Positions 22,385 to 31,979 of a stretch of DNA of 64,000 bases are shown here, in pieces. The position numbers and the translations under genes are program-made. The number at the start of each line of letters is the position of its first letter. Position 1 is the first letter of the stretch. This DNA comes from Bryoerythrophyllum caledonicum. Its lineage: Eukaryota > Streptophyta > Bryopsida > Pottiales > Pottiaceae. The notes under the pieces were generated by a model that had not been told where the DNA came from, searched no databases, and saw nothing but the letters and a program-made list of their open reading frames with translations. The stretch lies in NCBI GenBank assembly GCA_963971425.1, contig OZ020514.1, positions 14,575,218-14,639,217 on the forward strand. The letters run 5' to 3'.

Positions 22385-22812
22385 TAAAGTGGGAGTATTA
22401 GAAGTTAGAATTGCTCGTAGTTTTACGATATTGTAAATAGTTAATCGAGATAGATTTTGGGGGAAAGTAAAAGGGGAGAAAATGGGAAGAGGTAGAAGAG
22501 CCACATGTTGCACATGGGAATGGCTAAGTCAAAGGATAAAGACCAGCCCACTTGCTTTGACTATACCAAGTCAAAGATAAAGTTGGAAAGTCAAGTAAGT
22601 GGTGGCAAAGTCTTAGGGGGCGGCCATGAGGCCCATGTGGGATGAAGTCACTTGGAAGTTGTTCAAGAAGGCACTAGGAAGGTGCCAAACAAGTGGTATA
22701 GGTAAAGGCCTTCGAAAAAAGGTAATATCTCACTCCAACCATTGTTTGTACTACCTTGTGTATGTATTGTAGCTTTTGCAACTATCTTTCTACTTCTTCT
22801 AACTTCAATTAA
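22385..22812 (+). repeat. Copia 3' LTR-like tail
   Basis: A purine-rich GTAAAGTGGGAG lies directly after the pol stop, followed by ATTAGAAGTTAGAATTG. The segment closes with CTACTTCTTCTAACTT near 22,803, giving short inverted TTAGAAG/CTTCTAA ends. Length (about 410 bp), place and purine tract fit a 3' LTR; no second LTR is in view for proof, and the exact TG/CA ends are not clear. Confidence 0.5.
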
Positions 22813-22813
22813 A

Positions 22814-24307
22814 CTATCTATCGCAATCTCCATGCCATCTTCCACCTGTCAAATCCTCTTCCAAAAAATTTGGATTGCGAGATAGACCACTCGCATCTAA
22901 TTTTGTAATGCCCACCCGATGTACAACATCAAAGCCATACTCCTGAAGCAATAAAGCCCACCTGGCAAGCTTACTAGTAAGCTTGTCAGACTCCATGAGC
23001 CACTTCAAAGGTTGATGGTCAATCACCAAAGTAAAATGCTACCCATATAAATCGGGCCTAAAATGAGCTATGGCCCAAACCACAACCAAAGCCTCTCTCT
23101 TATAAGACGAATAGATAGACTCCGTCTTGTTAATGCTCCTTGAAGCAAACACCACAACGTACTCCCGTTTTTCATCATACTTTTAAGTCAATACAACCTC
23201 TAGTTGTACAACACTTAAATATATGTACAACTGGAAGTATTGTAGAGCATCAGGACGTCGCAGCATAGAGCTTCAGCTTCGAAGTAGTAAACGTCTGCTG
23301 CTGCTCCCGTCTCCAAGTCCATGGCTTATCATTTCCCGTGAGAATAGTCAATTTCTTTGTAATCAAACTAAAGTTCTTGTCGAACTGGCAATAGTATTTT
23401 GCCAAGCCAAGAAAAGCTTGAAGCCATGACACGTTGGTCGGGGTAGGAATCTTTGGCAATGCATCCACCTTGGCGTGTTGCACACCAAGACTCCTTGGAA
23501 CAATCATATGTCCCAAATATAGAAACCGATCGTAAAAAAACTTGCACTTGCCATGGTGCAAGCGCAATCCCCATTGCCGTAATATCTTGAACTCTGCTTG
23601 AAGATGCCTCACATGTTTCTATGGACTGCTATTTAAAAATGATAACATCATTAATATTGCATCAGACAAACCGTAAACTTTGTCAACACCCGGGCCATCA
23701 CTATCTAAAACTCAACGGGTGTGTTCTTGAGGCCAAATCGGAGAAATATCCAATAGTGGAGTTGTTCTTCTCCATCTTGATCAACTCTTTAGTACGCACT
23801 CATCACCCGGTCATCCACCATCAATGGTAACTAGTGGTAACCAGACCGCAAATCTAGGGTACTAAATACTCTAGCATGTCCCACTGCATCAGATTAATCC
23901 TCCGACGTGGGCATGGAGTATCTATTTGACTAGATTTTGCGATTGACGGGCGTTTAATCTTCATACACGTGCTTCTTTGTCCAATTGCCAAAGATATCAT
24001 TCTTTGATGGTATAACCGTAGCACAAGCTTACTCGTCGTTGAAAAGCTCAATCAAGCTGGCGGCCAACAACTCCTCACAACGAGTCTGAACTCCAACTTT
24101 TACTAGAAGACTGAGCTTGTATGGTCGTCGGAAGATCGGGTGGTCGTCCTTCAACTGAATGTGAATTGGCTTGCCTTTATAGTCCTCCAAATCATGGAGA
24201 CTAAAGGCAAAACACCTAGGATACGAATGTATGAACCCTTGTACCTTTTGTGCCTTGACAACGATAAGATATGGCCCCAAATCCAAAGGCAAATCATCAA
24301 ATTCCAT
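22814..24307 (-). pseudogene. Ty3/gypsy reverse transcriptase and RNase H
   Basis: The piece at 24,307-24,029 holds DDHPIFRRPYKLS, the entry to the RT palm. Near 23,860 comes STLDLRSGYH with stops on either side. The site expected to read YxDD is near 23,650 and reads INDV, with frameshifts around it. 23,612-23,250 gives FKILRQWGLRLHHGKCKFF, YLGHMI and FLGLAKYYCQF (RT thumb and connection). 23,029-22,814 gives the RNase H end with HQPLKWLM and GFDVVHRVGITKLDASGLSR, close to the usual YRPGKENVVADALSR-type end. Clearly gypsy-type and inactive. Confidence 0.85.
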
Positions 24308-24595
24308 GGTACCTTCTCCATTGTGGAAGACTCATTGCCTACCGACACGGCCGATGGTTGCTATTTAATAGCGGAGAGGGCATTCATGCTCCCAGACTCC
24401 TCACTCACAAGATCCACAGAAAGTCCCGTGTTGTGGTGATAAAACCGGGAAAAGATATTCCAAGCGTCTTTGCGATCAAAGTCGTTGGTCAAGGCTGCAA
24501 GGAAAAACTTAGCGGAATGCTCGTTAGTTGCGTGTTTCTTAAAAAAATATAAATTTTAATTCCCCGATCTCTGTGAGATGTGGCACCGCTGCCCC

Positions 24596-25727
24596 CTAAC
24601 CATCAGAGTTAGCCTCCATCATGCGTGGATACTCACACGAACAACGTTGAATGGCAAAATAGAAGCCACAAATCCAAATAAGAGTGTTGATGTCAATGGC
24701 TTGACTCAACAAATAACGATGCTCGTCTTTAGAGAGATCCGGTGCAGCGGTGGTGCCTATCGAAAAGTCTGTCGCCCGCTCTCTCATGGGCAGAAGGTTC
24801 CTTGTAAGTTACGAAAGTAGAATCCCATACCATACCCAAATCTTGCATCTAAAAGGCAAAGGACGACATGTAATACATCAATGTGGAAAATGCCCTCCGA
24901 CTGATGCCAACGCGATTAACCACGTTCAATGGTGGCTCATAATCCTTAATTACCTCCATAGAAACACAATGATCATCCAAGATCTGATTAATTCGTCGAG
25001 GCGTGGGCCGCTACACTAGAGCCAATGCAGAAGGGAGAGTCGCCGACAAAGCTAGGTTGGTCCAAAACCGATGTGGCCGATGGGCGTATGAGCCTAACGC
25101 GGCAACATTTACCAACGTTGGGGGACCAACAAGGTGACAAATGTATGCACCATCTTCACGCACCTTCGTCCAAGTATCCTCCAATGAGGGTACATTCTCA
25201 AAAATGTACCCCGATGGTGTCAATTGGTGGGTAATGTACCAATAAATGAGCCCAAGCAAATCCGCAAAGAGACGTGACTATGGATCATCTAAGCCACGCC
25301 TACTACCCACCAATAAATAGCCTTGATGAGGCCATTCAACAATCACCAAGTCTACGTGACCGAATCGGCGCAGATCATCCTCACTGATCAATGTTACATC
25401 ACGTGGCAACTTGCAATAACACCCCCAAATGGCAAAAGGTGGTAATTGCTCCAGATATAACGCTAGAAGACATTGAATGTGATGGTGAGCGGCATGGTTG
25501 GCTACAAAGCTACTATCCATGTGGATGCATCGGCATACCTTGAGCCAAGCCTCTAACACAACTGCGAGCCCCGTACCAATACCGACAAATAGCTCCAAGA
25601 GAGTAATATTCTCATCCGGTAGTTGCCACTGAATAGTGCAAGCCAACAATAGAGTGGAAGAACCCACTGAGAGATGTGGAGCATCCAAAGCATTAATGAT
25701 CTCCCGGCTGCGACAAGTGAGCTTCAA
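24596..25727 (-). pseudogene. Cytosine-5 DNA methyltransferase domain inside gypsy pol
   Basis: Motifs run in the standard C5-methyltransferase order. Motif I: LLELFVGIGTGLAV (cofactor site). Motif IV region: HVDLVIVEWPHQGYLL, where the catalytic PCQ reads PHQ. Motif VI: GYIFENVPSLEDTW after a frameshift near 25,200. Motif VIII-like: LGSYAHRPHRFWTNLA. Near the C-terminus: RERATDFSIGTT and LLSQAIDINT, matching the late RExxxxGFP and GNAxxxN positions. The spacing between motifs resembles the DNMT3/DRM side of the family, which is an impression and not an alignment result. Loss of the catalytic Cys plus stops and frameshifts make it inactive. It lies between protease and reverse transcriptase and in the same strand, so it was probably part of the polyprotein. 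Retrotransposons that have captured such enzymes have been reported in dinoflagellates and a charophyte alga (from memory). Confidence 0.8.
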
Positions 25728-26030
25728 CTCAGTATCCGATGGACAAAAGAGGATCCTTACAATGACGTGCAGGGATTTCTATTGATCTATGCTCACGTGA
25801 TTCCGCTCCTCCCAACATAAAAACATATATCTCCTCCAAAAATATATAACCACATGGCAAATTGGATGCAAGGCACTGCATCTAAATATAGCATCCACCG
25901 TGGAGGTCACCGCGCTAGCTCCAAAGACAATTGAAATGAGCTTCTTTGTGCCATCACAAGCAATCCCTTCAGGCCTAATCAAGGCCTCCTCTCTCTAATT
26001 ATCCATCCTAAAACTGAGTAGATAAAGTTT
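25728..26030 (-). pseudogene. Linker between gypsy protease and methyltransferase
   Basis: An open piece at 25,982-25,779 reads IRPEGIACDGTKKLISIVFG and a Cys/Tyr-rich end. No family is recognised. It lies in order between the protease and methyltransferase and is probably polyprotein sequence. Confidence 0.4.
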
Positions 26031-26345
26031 CTACTGACCCACCAAAAAGTTGTAGATGGTGGCCTTAGTCACAACGCACTGAAGAGATATGTTGGAGAAG
26101 AGTGGACCAAAGCTTACGCCAAACATCAACTGCAATGGATGTCGGGTGTAGTCCATGGCTTTCTCCATGCCCTCAACCAATGTAATAATTGAAAATGGGC
26201 AATGCTTGAGGTCCAAAGTACCTAGATCCAAATCTTGGGTTAGCTGCTTGCTAATCATTACTACTTGAGCCCCAGAATCCAACATAACACGTAGGGGTGT
26301 AGCTTGAGTGAATTGTAGTTTGTACGGCCAAGTATCATGATTCAA
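26031..26345 (-). pseudogene. Ty3/gypsy aspartic protease
   Basis: TPLRVMLDSGAQVVMISKQL gives the catalytic LDSGA motif with the following hydrophobic strand, and a later FLVGQ end. The length (about 100 residues) is that of a retroviral-type protease domain acting as a dimer to cut Gag-Pol. It is open here but its surroundings are broken. Confidence 0.75.
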
Positions 26346-27051
26346 TCTTCATTCACCAAACGTATCACACGTGAATGCACATTGGGACACTCTCCTATCG
26401 ACCGCGCCGCAATGTTAGACAAAGAAGCTACTCTAGATATCAATGACTAATCCTTGGAAAACTAATCTGTAGGTGTAGGAGTAACATTGGCCTCAAATGC
26501 GGAAATAGCCTCCGCTGCCAACTTGGCACGCATTACCACCAAATCCTCATTAGTGGTTGGAGCCGCTAATGCCTGTGACACCTCCAACGATGGCATGGGC
26601 ACCTTGCCCTTTAACATACTACTTGCCAAATGGAATATACCAGATGGTTAAAAATCCGGTGTGAGAAAGTCCACACCTGCAAATACGAGCAACTGCAACA
26701 CCTAATACGCGAAGGTGTGTCCAATGTCTTCAATATTGGAATATAACGGTGGGGCCAAAGTCGGAGTAAGAGTGACAAAAGAAGTGCGCGCATCTGCGAT
26801 GCAAAAAGAAAGAGGTAACTGAGATTAATCAATGTAGTCAGGCAAACCCGTGTGGCGTAGACGGCTACTACTACACGGTATAGAGAAGGAAAGTGCCACG
26901 CTTATGCGGTAGTTCTAGCACGAGTGTTAGCTGCTGCCACCACCTCCCCTTAAGCGTCATGCACGTTGCAATCTAAGGCTGAAGATGAGCCTTGACTCCA
27001 CACTACAAACCGTGTATTGGCCACTTGGCCTAAAGAAGCAATCGTGGTCAT
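26346..27051 (-). other. Degraded gag-pol spacer of the gypsy element
   Basis: Fragmented minus-strand reading between zinc knuckles and protease, with an Ala/Thr-rich stretch; no motif is recognised. Confidence 0.35.
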
Positions 27052-27342
27052 CTACTTCTTCAGCTCCGCCAATTCGGCCTGAAGAGTTTTCACCGCATCA
27101 AATTTAGCACTTGAAGACCTTGGGCGCTTCTCTTGGTCAAGAGAAAAACAATTCGCATCACTATGGCTAGTCTTGCCATAGTGAGAGCATGTCACAGGCC
27201 TCATCCCTTTGCCGCAAGTCTTCTCTGCAGGCTTAGTCGTCTCGGTCTTGGGCTTGGCCTTCACCGTGCTTGCCCCTTTTTTCTCGGAGCAATTTGGGTC
27301 CTCCTTGGTGTGATCTGCTCCTCCACAAGCCCAACAATGCAC
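27052..27342 (-). pseudogene. Gag zinc-knuckle region
   Basis: CWACGGADHTKEDPNC and, after a Lys/Thr-rich linker, CSHYGKTSHSDANC. Both are CCHC-type knuckles with C-x2-C (Tyr replaces the second Cys in the latter), x4, H and a final Cys. Such knuckles bind retrotransposon RNA in nucleocapsid. A Lys/Glu-rich coiled segment (KTLQAELAELKK) follows. Confidence 0.75.
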
Positions 27343-28016
27343 AACGTTTCTAGGTTATGCCTCCGCCAAGCTACATGTCACGGTGGCAAGCTTCTTGGGC
27401 TTAGGAGCGTCCATCGGGGTTGTGACCAAATTCGTAACCTTGCTCACGCCCAACGCTCTATCAAGCGCCTCCACCTCGACAAAAGCTTGCGTAAAGTAGC
27501 GTTCTTGTGATACCAAAAAAGAAGATGGGGACTTATAAACTCCACCATCCGCTTATCCACCTTTGAAATGAAGATCTTTACTAGATGGCGCTCCGTGAAC
27601 ACATCACCGGCTTCCGCTTACAATTGTGCCAACCGGATATACATAGTGGGTGGGGTATCCTTCATCTCTCGGTTGAAATCCTGGATGCGTTGCATCTAAT
27701 TATGTCTGAACACCCCGTACTCCACCTCTAGATGCGCCATGATTTGCGCCTGAGGATCAAAGGCAAGCGGATTGCGAACTGCCACCAATGTTGCACGTAA
27801 CCGCCTCGAGGACATGTCTCGCACGACATGACGGATATCGTCGCCTATGTTGTCAAACGTGCCCACGCTCCAAACCTGAAGCCTACGGTTGGTATCCAAC
27901 ACCAAAACATGCTCAAAAGTCTTGTCAGTATCCGACCATGGTCCAAAGTATGAGGTGGAAACAGTCTCCGAGTGGGCTGGTGAGGGGGAGCGATAATACC
28001 AACTCTGGATACTCAT
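27343..28016 (-). pseudogene. Gag N-terminal region of the gypsy element
   Basis: The open piece at 28,016-27,696 begins MSIQSWYYRS and has VSTSYFGPWSDTDKTFEHVL and a RDMSSRRLRATLVAV helix-like stretch, ending near a phrase HLEVEYGVFRHN. The rest down to 27,343 is broken. Assignment as Gag rests on position before the zinc knuckles and helical character. Confidence 0.55.
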
Positions 28017-28030
28017 TATAAATAAAAACC

Positions 28031-29479
28031 ACCTTGGGATTTATCTATAGATTTTATCTAAAGTGTATTGGTACAATCGGGCAACTTGCACTTGCAAAAT
28101 GACCAAACTTTGTGGTTCACCGATCATCACCTTCGGTTAGCACAAGTCCAACCACAATCCCCCACATGAAAAGATCTCGCTGGCCATAAATCCGACTTCA
28201 CCTCTACAATACTCTATCACAATCAAGGACTAGAAGAAATAAATCCACCGGAAAACATCGGCAACAAGCCTGCAATACGGAGGAGGTACCGCACAAGAAT
28301 CCAGAAATCAAAATCAGACCTTCTCTTCCAACAATATGAAATTAATAATTGAAAATTACCAGAGCCACTGGTACATGCCTGCAGTGGATGGTCACTAGTT
28401 GCAAAGCCTACAACAGCACAAGGGAAATACCCAAAGATGTCCTTCCCGAAGTCTAAAACTAAGGAGCTAGTATGGTTGGGGTGTTTACAAATACAAGTCC
28501 GCCCCAATGAAAATCATACATTGGGTGACATATGTGCTCAACAATAATCTAGTACCAAAATTGGATTAGTGGTGAAATGCCCTAAATATAGGCTCAAATT
28601 TCACTCAAAACCAAATTAAATTGCCCTAGTTACATACCTTCGAAGTTAAGACACTAATCTTTTTTTTAACAACCCACAAAAATGTGGTTTTGGAAAAAAA
28701 TTCTACTAAATTTTTTCTTTCCTACTCAATAGAAATTCTTATAGAGAGCTCAAATCCGAAGCACAAATTCAAAAAAAATAAAAAATATTATGGGAGATAT
28801 TAACTCAAAGTTAAATGAATTCTATCCAAAATACAATTTCATCGATAGTGGATAAAAACTGCCTGTAGCGGATGAGTTTGTGAAAAAAAATGAAAATTGA
28901 TCGCGAATGAAATTTTGCCGCAGATGATAATTGCGCACTGGATGAAAAATTGCGGAATCAGATTCAACAACTCTTCTTCCTCTTCTTCCATTTCTTACGC
29001 CGCTTACATCTTGCTCAAAAGTTGTCCGATTTGGGCGCCGTTTGTTGCGTTGGCTCCATCTTGAGGTACTCTAGAACATCAATTGAAGCACTCAAAATTT
29101 TTCTTTACTCAGCCAAGCTAAAATTCTAGAATTAAAGAGAGGAACGTTGGAGGGTCATTATCAAGTGAATAACTAGTAAATTGCAAGAGTAGTCAAACGT
29201 TTCGTACTCTACAAAGGGAGAATCAACGACTGCAAGTAATACAAGAGAATACAGAGCCTTTTCAAATGATAATCAATCACTTACACGCAAAGTTCATCAC
29301 TAAACACTCTCTAACTCACTCACAAAGCTTGATCTAACGAAGACGTGAAGTCAAAGACGTGTGCGGCGCTCTCCGCACAGACACACAATCCTATGAGGAT
29401 GCAAATCATCCACGGATGAATGCGGTGCGCCGCCGTACATCCCAAAACCCGTAGATTGGTAATAAATCAAAATACTACA
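28031..29479. other. Non-coding flank, probable gypsy 5' leader and LTR region
   Basis: No gene is supported. By orientation the 5' LTR of the minus-strand gypsy element should lie here, but no second LTR exists to compare and no ends are certain. 28,640-28,930 is AT-rich with runs of A and T. Confidence 0.4.
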
Positions 29480-29850
29480 ATACGGAGAGGCCCTCAACGC
29501 CATGTCTCGTGACAATGCAGTTCGCACAGTGTCCTCAAATGTTCCCAAACGTTCCGAAAGTCGTTCCCAAGTGGTCCAATAGAGTTTCCAACCGTTCCCA
29601 AGTATTCTCAATGTGTTCCCTACTGTAGTTTTAGATTTATAGTGTATCAAGTCGGTCCCACCACCACTCTTTGGTGACTTGATGAACCTCCATCTGGTTA
29701 CATGTGCATTTACTCACGGTAAGCAAGCGTACATGGCCCCGGACACGGCCCCCGTTCAATTATCGGATTGAACTTATCTAGTCACCTAGGTCCCAATCTC
29801 GGATTCCAGGGACCAGATGGGCGGCATGTGCGCCTGCTTAGAGTATCTCC
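29480..29850. repeat. GTTCCC-repeat element, relative of 46,424-46,829
   Basis: A loose array of GTTCCCAAACGTTCC-like words at 29,520-29,630 is followed by a CCCACCACCACTCT block and ACATGTGCATTTACT. 29,785-29,848 read in reverse matches the left end of the MITE at 46,424 (ATACT, AAGCAG, GCACATG, GGTCCCT words in order). It appears to be a rearranged copy of that MITE family. Confidence 0.5.
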
Positions 29851-30213
29851 ACTTGGGGGCCTGGAAATTGGGGTAATATGGGTGCCAAAAGAACCTAGAA
29901 TGTAGGCCCGGAGAAACGCAGTCGGTGCAATCATGCATTGTAAAACTAAAAAAAATTATGAACCCTGTGAATGCCCGATGTAGAAGATCGTCATTGAAGG
30001 TCGCGCTCGGTGAAGTTTTCGAGGAGGCCGCCATAACACGCAATTAACCCGTTGCTCTTTAAAAAATCGCCAAAATATTTGGCGGTCTACAGCGCCCTGG
30101 GCTCGTGATGGAGGGGCCATGCCACCCGGACCCCCCGAACCGAGCAGGTCTGCCGGGATGGGGCCCGCGGTGAAGCTGCTCTTACTTTTGTCAACAACTC
30201 TTTGTACACTAAA
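29851..30213. other. Unassigned spacer
   Basis: GC-moderate sequence without a convincing gene or repeat; a short minus-strand open frame (30,043-29,786) overlaps its left part and has no recognised feature. Confidence 0.3.
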
Positions 30214-31676
30214 ATTGGTATTTAGTGTTTGTTACACTAATTACGAACCTTAACACTTTATGGCAACAACGCCGATAATGTTACAACACTAAATGTCAAC
30301 ATTAACACTAAATGCAGAGAATTGTAACTTTGGAGTTTTACTACTTCTACATTTAGTGTTATTAAAGACAAAACCATATGTAAGAAATTGAGAAATAACA
30401 ATTTTGGTAGAGGTTAAATCTACTTCCTAAGGTTAGGAAAATCGTAATAAATAAATAAATAAATTAATATGTTAATTAATTAATATATTAAATCTAATTT
30501 GTTATCATAATAAATAATTAGTAATTCATTAACATAATTAGTTAACATAATAAATTATTGATTAATTAATTAACATAATAAAATAATAAATTCATAAATT
30601 CATAAGATCATATTGATAAATTGATAAATTGATAAATTAATAAATTAATAAATTAATAAATTGATAAATTAATAAATTGATAAATTAATAAATTAATAAA
30701 TTAATAAATTAATAAATTAATAAATTAATGAATTAATAAATTAATGAATTAATGAATTAAGAAATTAATGAATTAATGAATTAAGAAATTAATGAATTAA
30801 TGAATTAATAAATTAATGAATTAATGAATTAATAAATTAATGAATTAATGAATTAATAAATTAATGAATTAATAAATTAATGAATTAATAAATTAATGAA
30901 TTAATAAATTAATGAATTAATAAATTAATGAATTAATAAATTAATGAATTAATAAAGTAATAAATTAATAAAGTCATAAATTAATAAATTAATAAATTAA
31001 TAAATTAATAAATTAATAAATTAATAAATTAATAAATTAATAAATTAATAAATTAATAAATTAATAAATTAATAAATTAATAAATTAATAAATTAATAAA
31101 TTAATAAATTAATAAATTAATAAATTAATAAATTAATAAATTAATAAATTAATAAATTAATAAATTAATAAATTAATAAATTAATAAATTAATAAATTAA
31201 TAAATTAATAAATTAATAAATTAATAAATTAATAAATTAATAAATTAATAAATTAATAAATTAATAAATCAATAAATCAATAAATCAATAAATTAATAAA
31301 TCAATAAATTAATAAATCAGTAATTAATAAATTAAGAAATTAAGAAATTAATAATTAATTAACATAACTAATTATTAACATAATAAAGTAATTAGTTAAT
31401 TAATATATTTATTAATTAACATATTTAGTAAATTTTTAATATTTTTTTAATATGTTAATTAATGTTAATTTATTAACATATTAATTATCAAATCTACTTC
31501 CTAAGGTCAGGAAAACCTTAATAAATTAATTAGTTAATTTTGAGTAATTACTAAAACCTTAGGAAGTAGATGTTAATTAATGAGCCTTAACACTAAATGT
31601 CTAGAAAAATCTATTACAGTTGGGTGGTAAAGAGATGTTGTAACATTAAATGTAGTGTAACACTAAATACCAATAC
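30214..31676. mobile_element. MITE-like TIR element containing an AT satellite
   Basis: The left end ATTGGTATTTAGTGTTTGTTACACTA (30,214-30,239) pairs with the right end at 31,653-31,676, which reads ATTGGTATTTAGTGTTACACTA in reverse. Inner inverted or shared blocks include CAACACTAAATG-type words and CTACTTCCTAAGG (about 30,419, 31,496, and inverted near 31,560). No coding capacity. The core is the 8-bp satellite listed separately. The element ends about 300 bp before the probable SGS3 first exon. No clear target duplication was found. Confidence 0.65.
30440..31340. repeat. AT-only satellite, 8-bp unit AATTAATA
   Basis: Nearly pure tandem AATTAATA from about 30,600 to 31,260, with a block at 30,720-30,960 where a G variant (AATTAATG) alternates in higher-order fashion with the plain unit. 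The 30,975-31,260 part is the most uniform. Such runs are prone to slippage and may be collapsed or expanded in assembly. Confidence 0.95.
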
Positions 31677-31979
31677 CAATACCAATACAATTACAGTACT
31701 CCCCGCTGCGGCCATATTTGGCATCTTCTGAGTCCAGAATATTCTCGATCAACAGTAGCTGAGTTGTTCCATCAAAGTACAGAAGTTCAGCGATATCTCC
31801 TCCTCGACGCTGTCATCAACATTAGGTTCCACTTCCGAGAAGAAGGTTTGTGGGTATCGGAGGTTAGGGTTTAGTTAGTATCTCAGCCACTGGTCCCGGT
31901 GCTTGTTTGGCTACGAAGGAGCTCTCTACATTAATTTCTTTGCAGGAAGTGGAACTCAACCTAGGGTCATCTTGCCACT

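Larger units (their letters stand above)
22813..28030 (-). mobile_element. Ty3/gypsy retrotransposon with a methyltransferase domain, truncated
   Basis: Minus-strand order from right to left: gag (28,016-27,343), zinc knuckles (27,342-27,052), protease (26,345-26,031), cytosine-5 methyltransferase (25,727-24,596), reverse transcriptase (24,307-23,600), RNase H (23,612-22,814). The integrase that should follow is absent: the element stops at 22,813 where the copia LTR-like tail begins. The RT-RNase H order and types are those of Ty3/gypsy. The reading frames are broken throughout. A TTGGTATTATCGC word near 28,000 on the minus strand is a weak candidate for a degenerate tRNA primer site. Confidence 0.8.

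Noticed and set aside
28000-28016. Degenerate tRNA primer-binding site for the gypsy element
   Set aside because: TTGGTATTATCGC matches the common initiator-Met type site in only half its length; kept only as a remark.
30440-31340. AT satellite as a centromere or telomere sequence
   Set aside because: It is bounded by inverted repeats of a small TIR element, is only about 0.9 kb, and has no telomere word (TTTAGGG).
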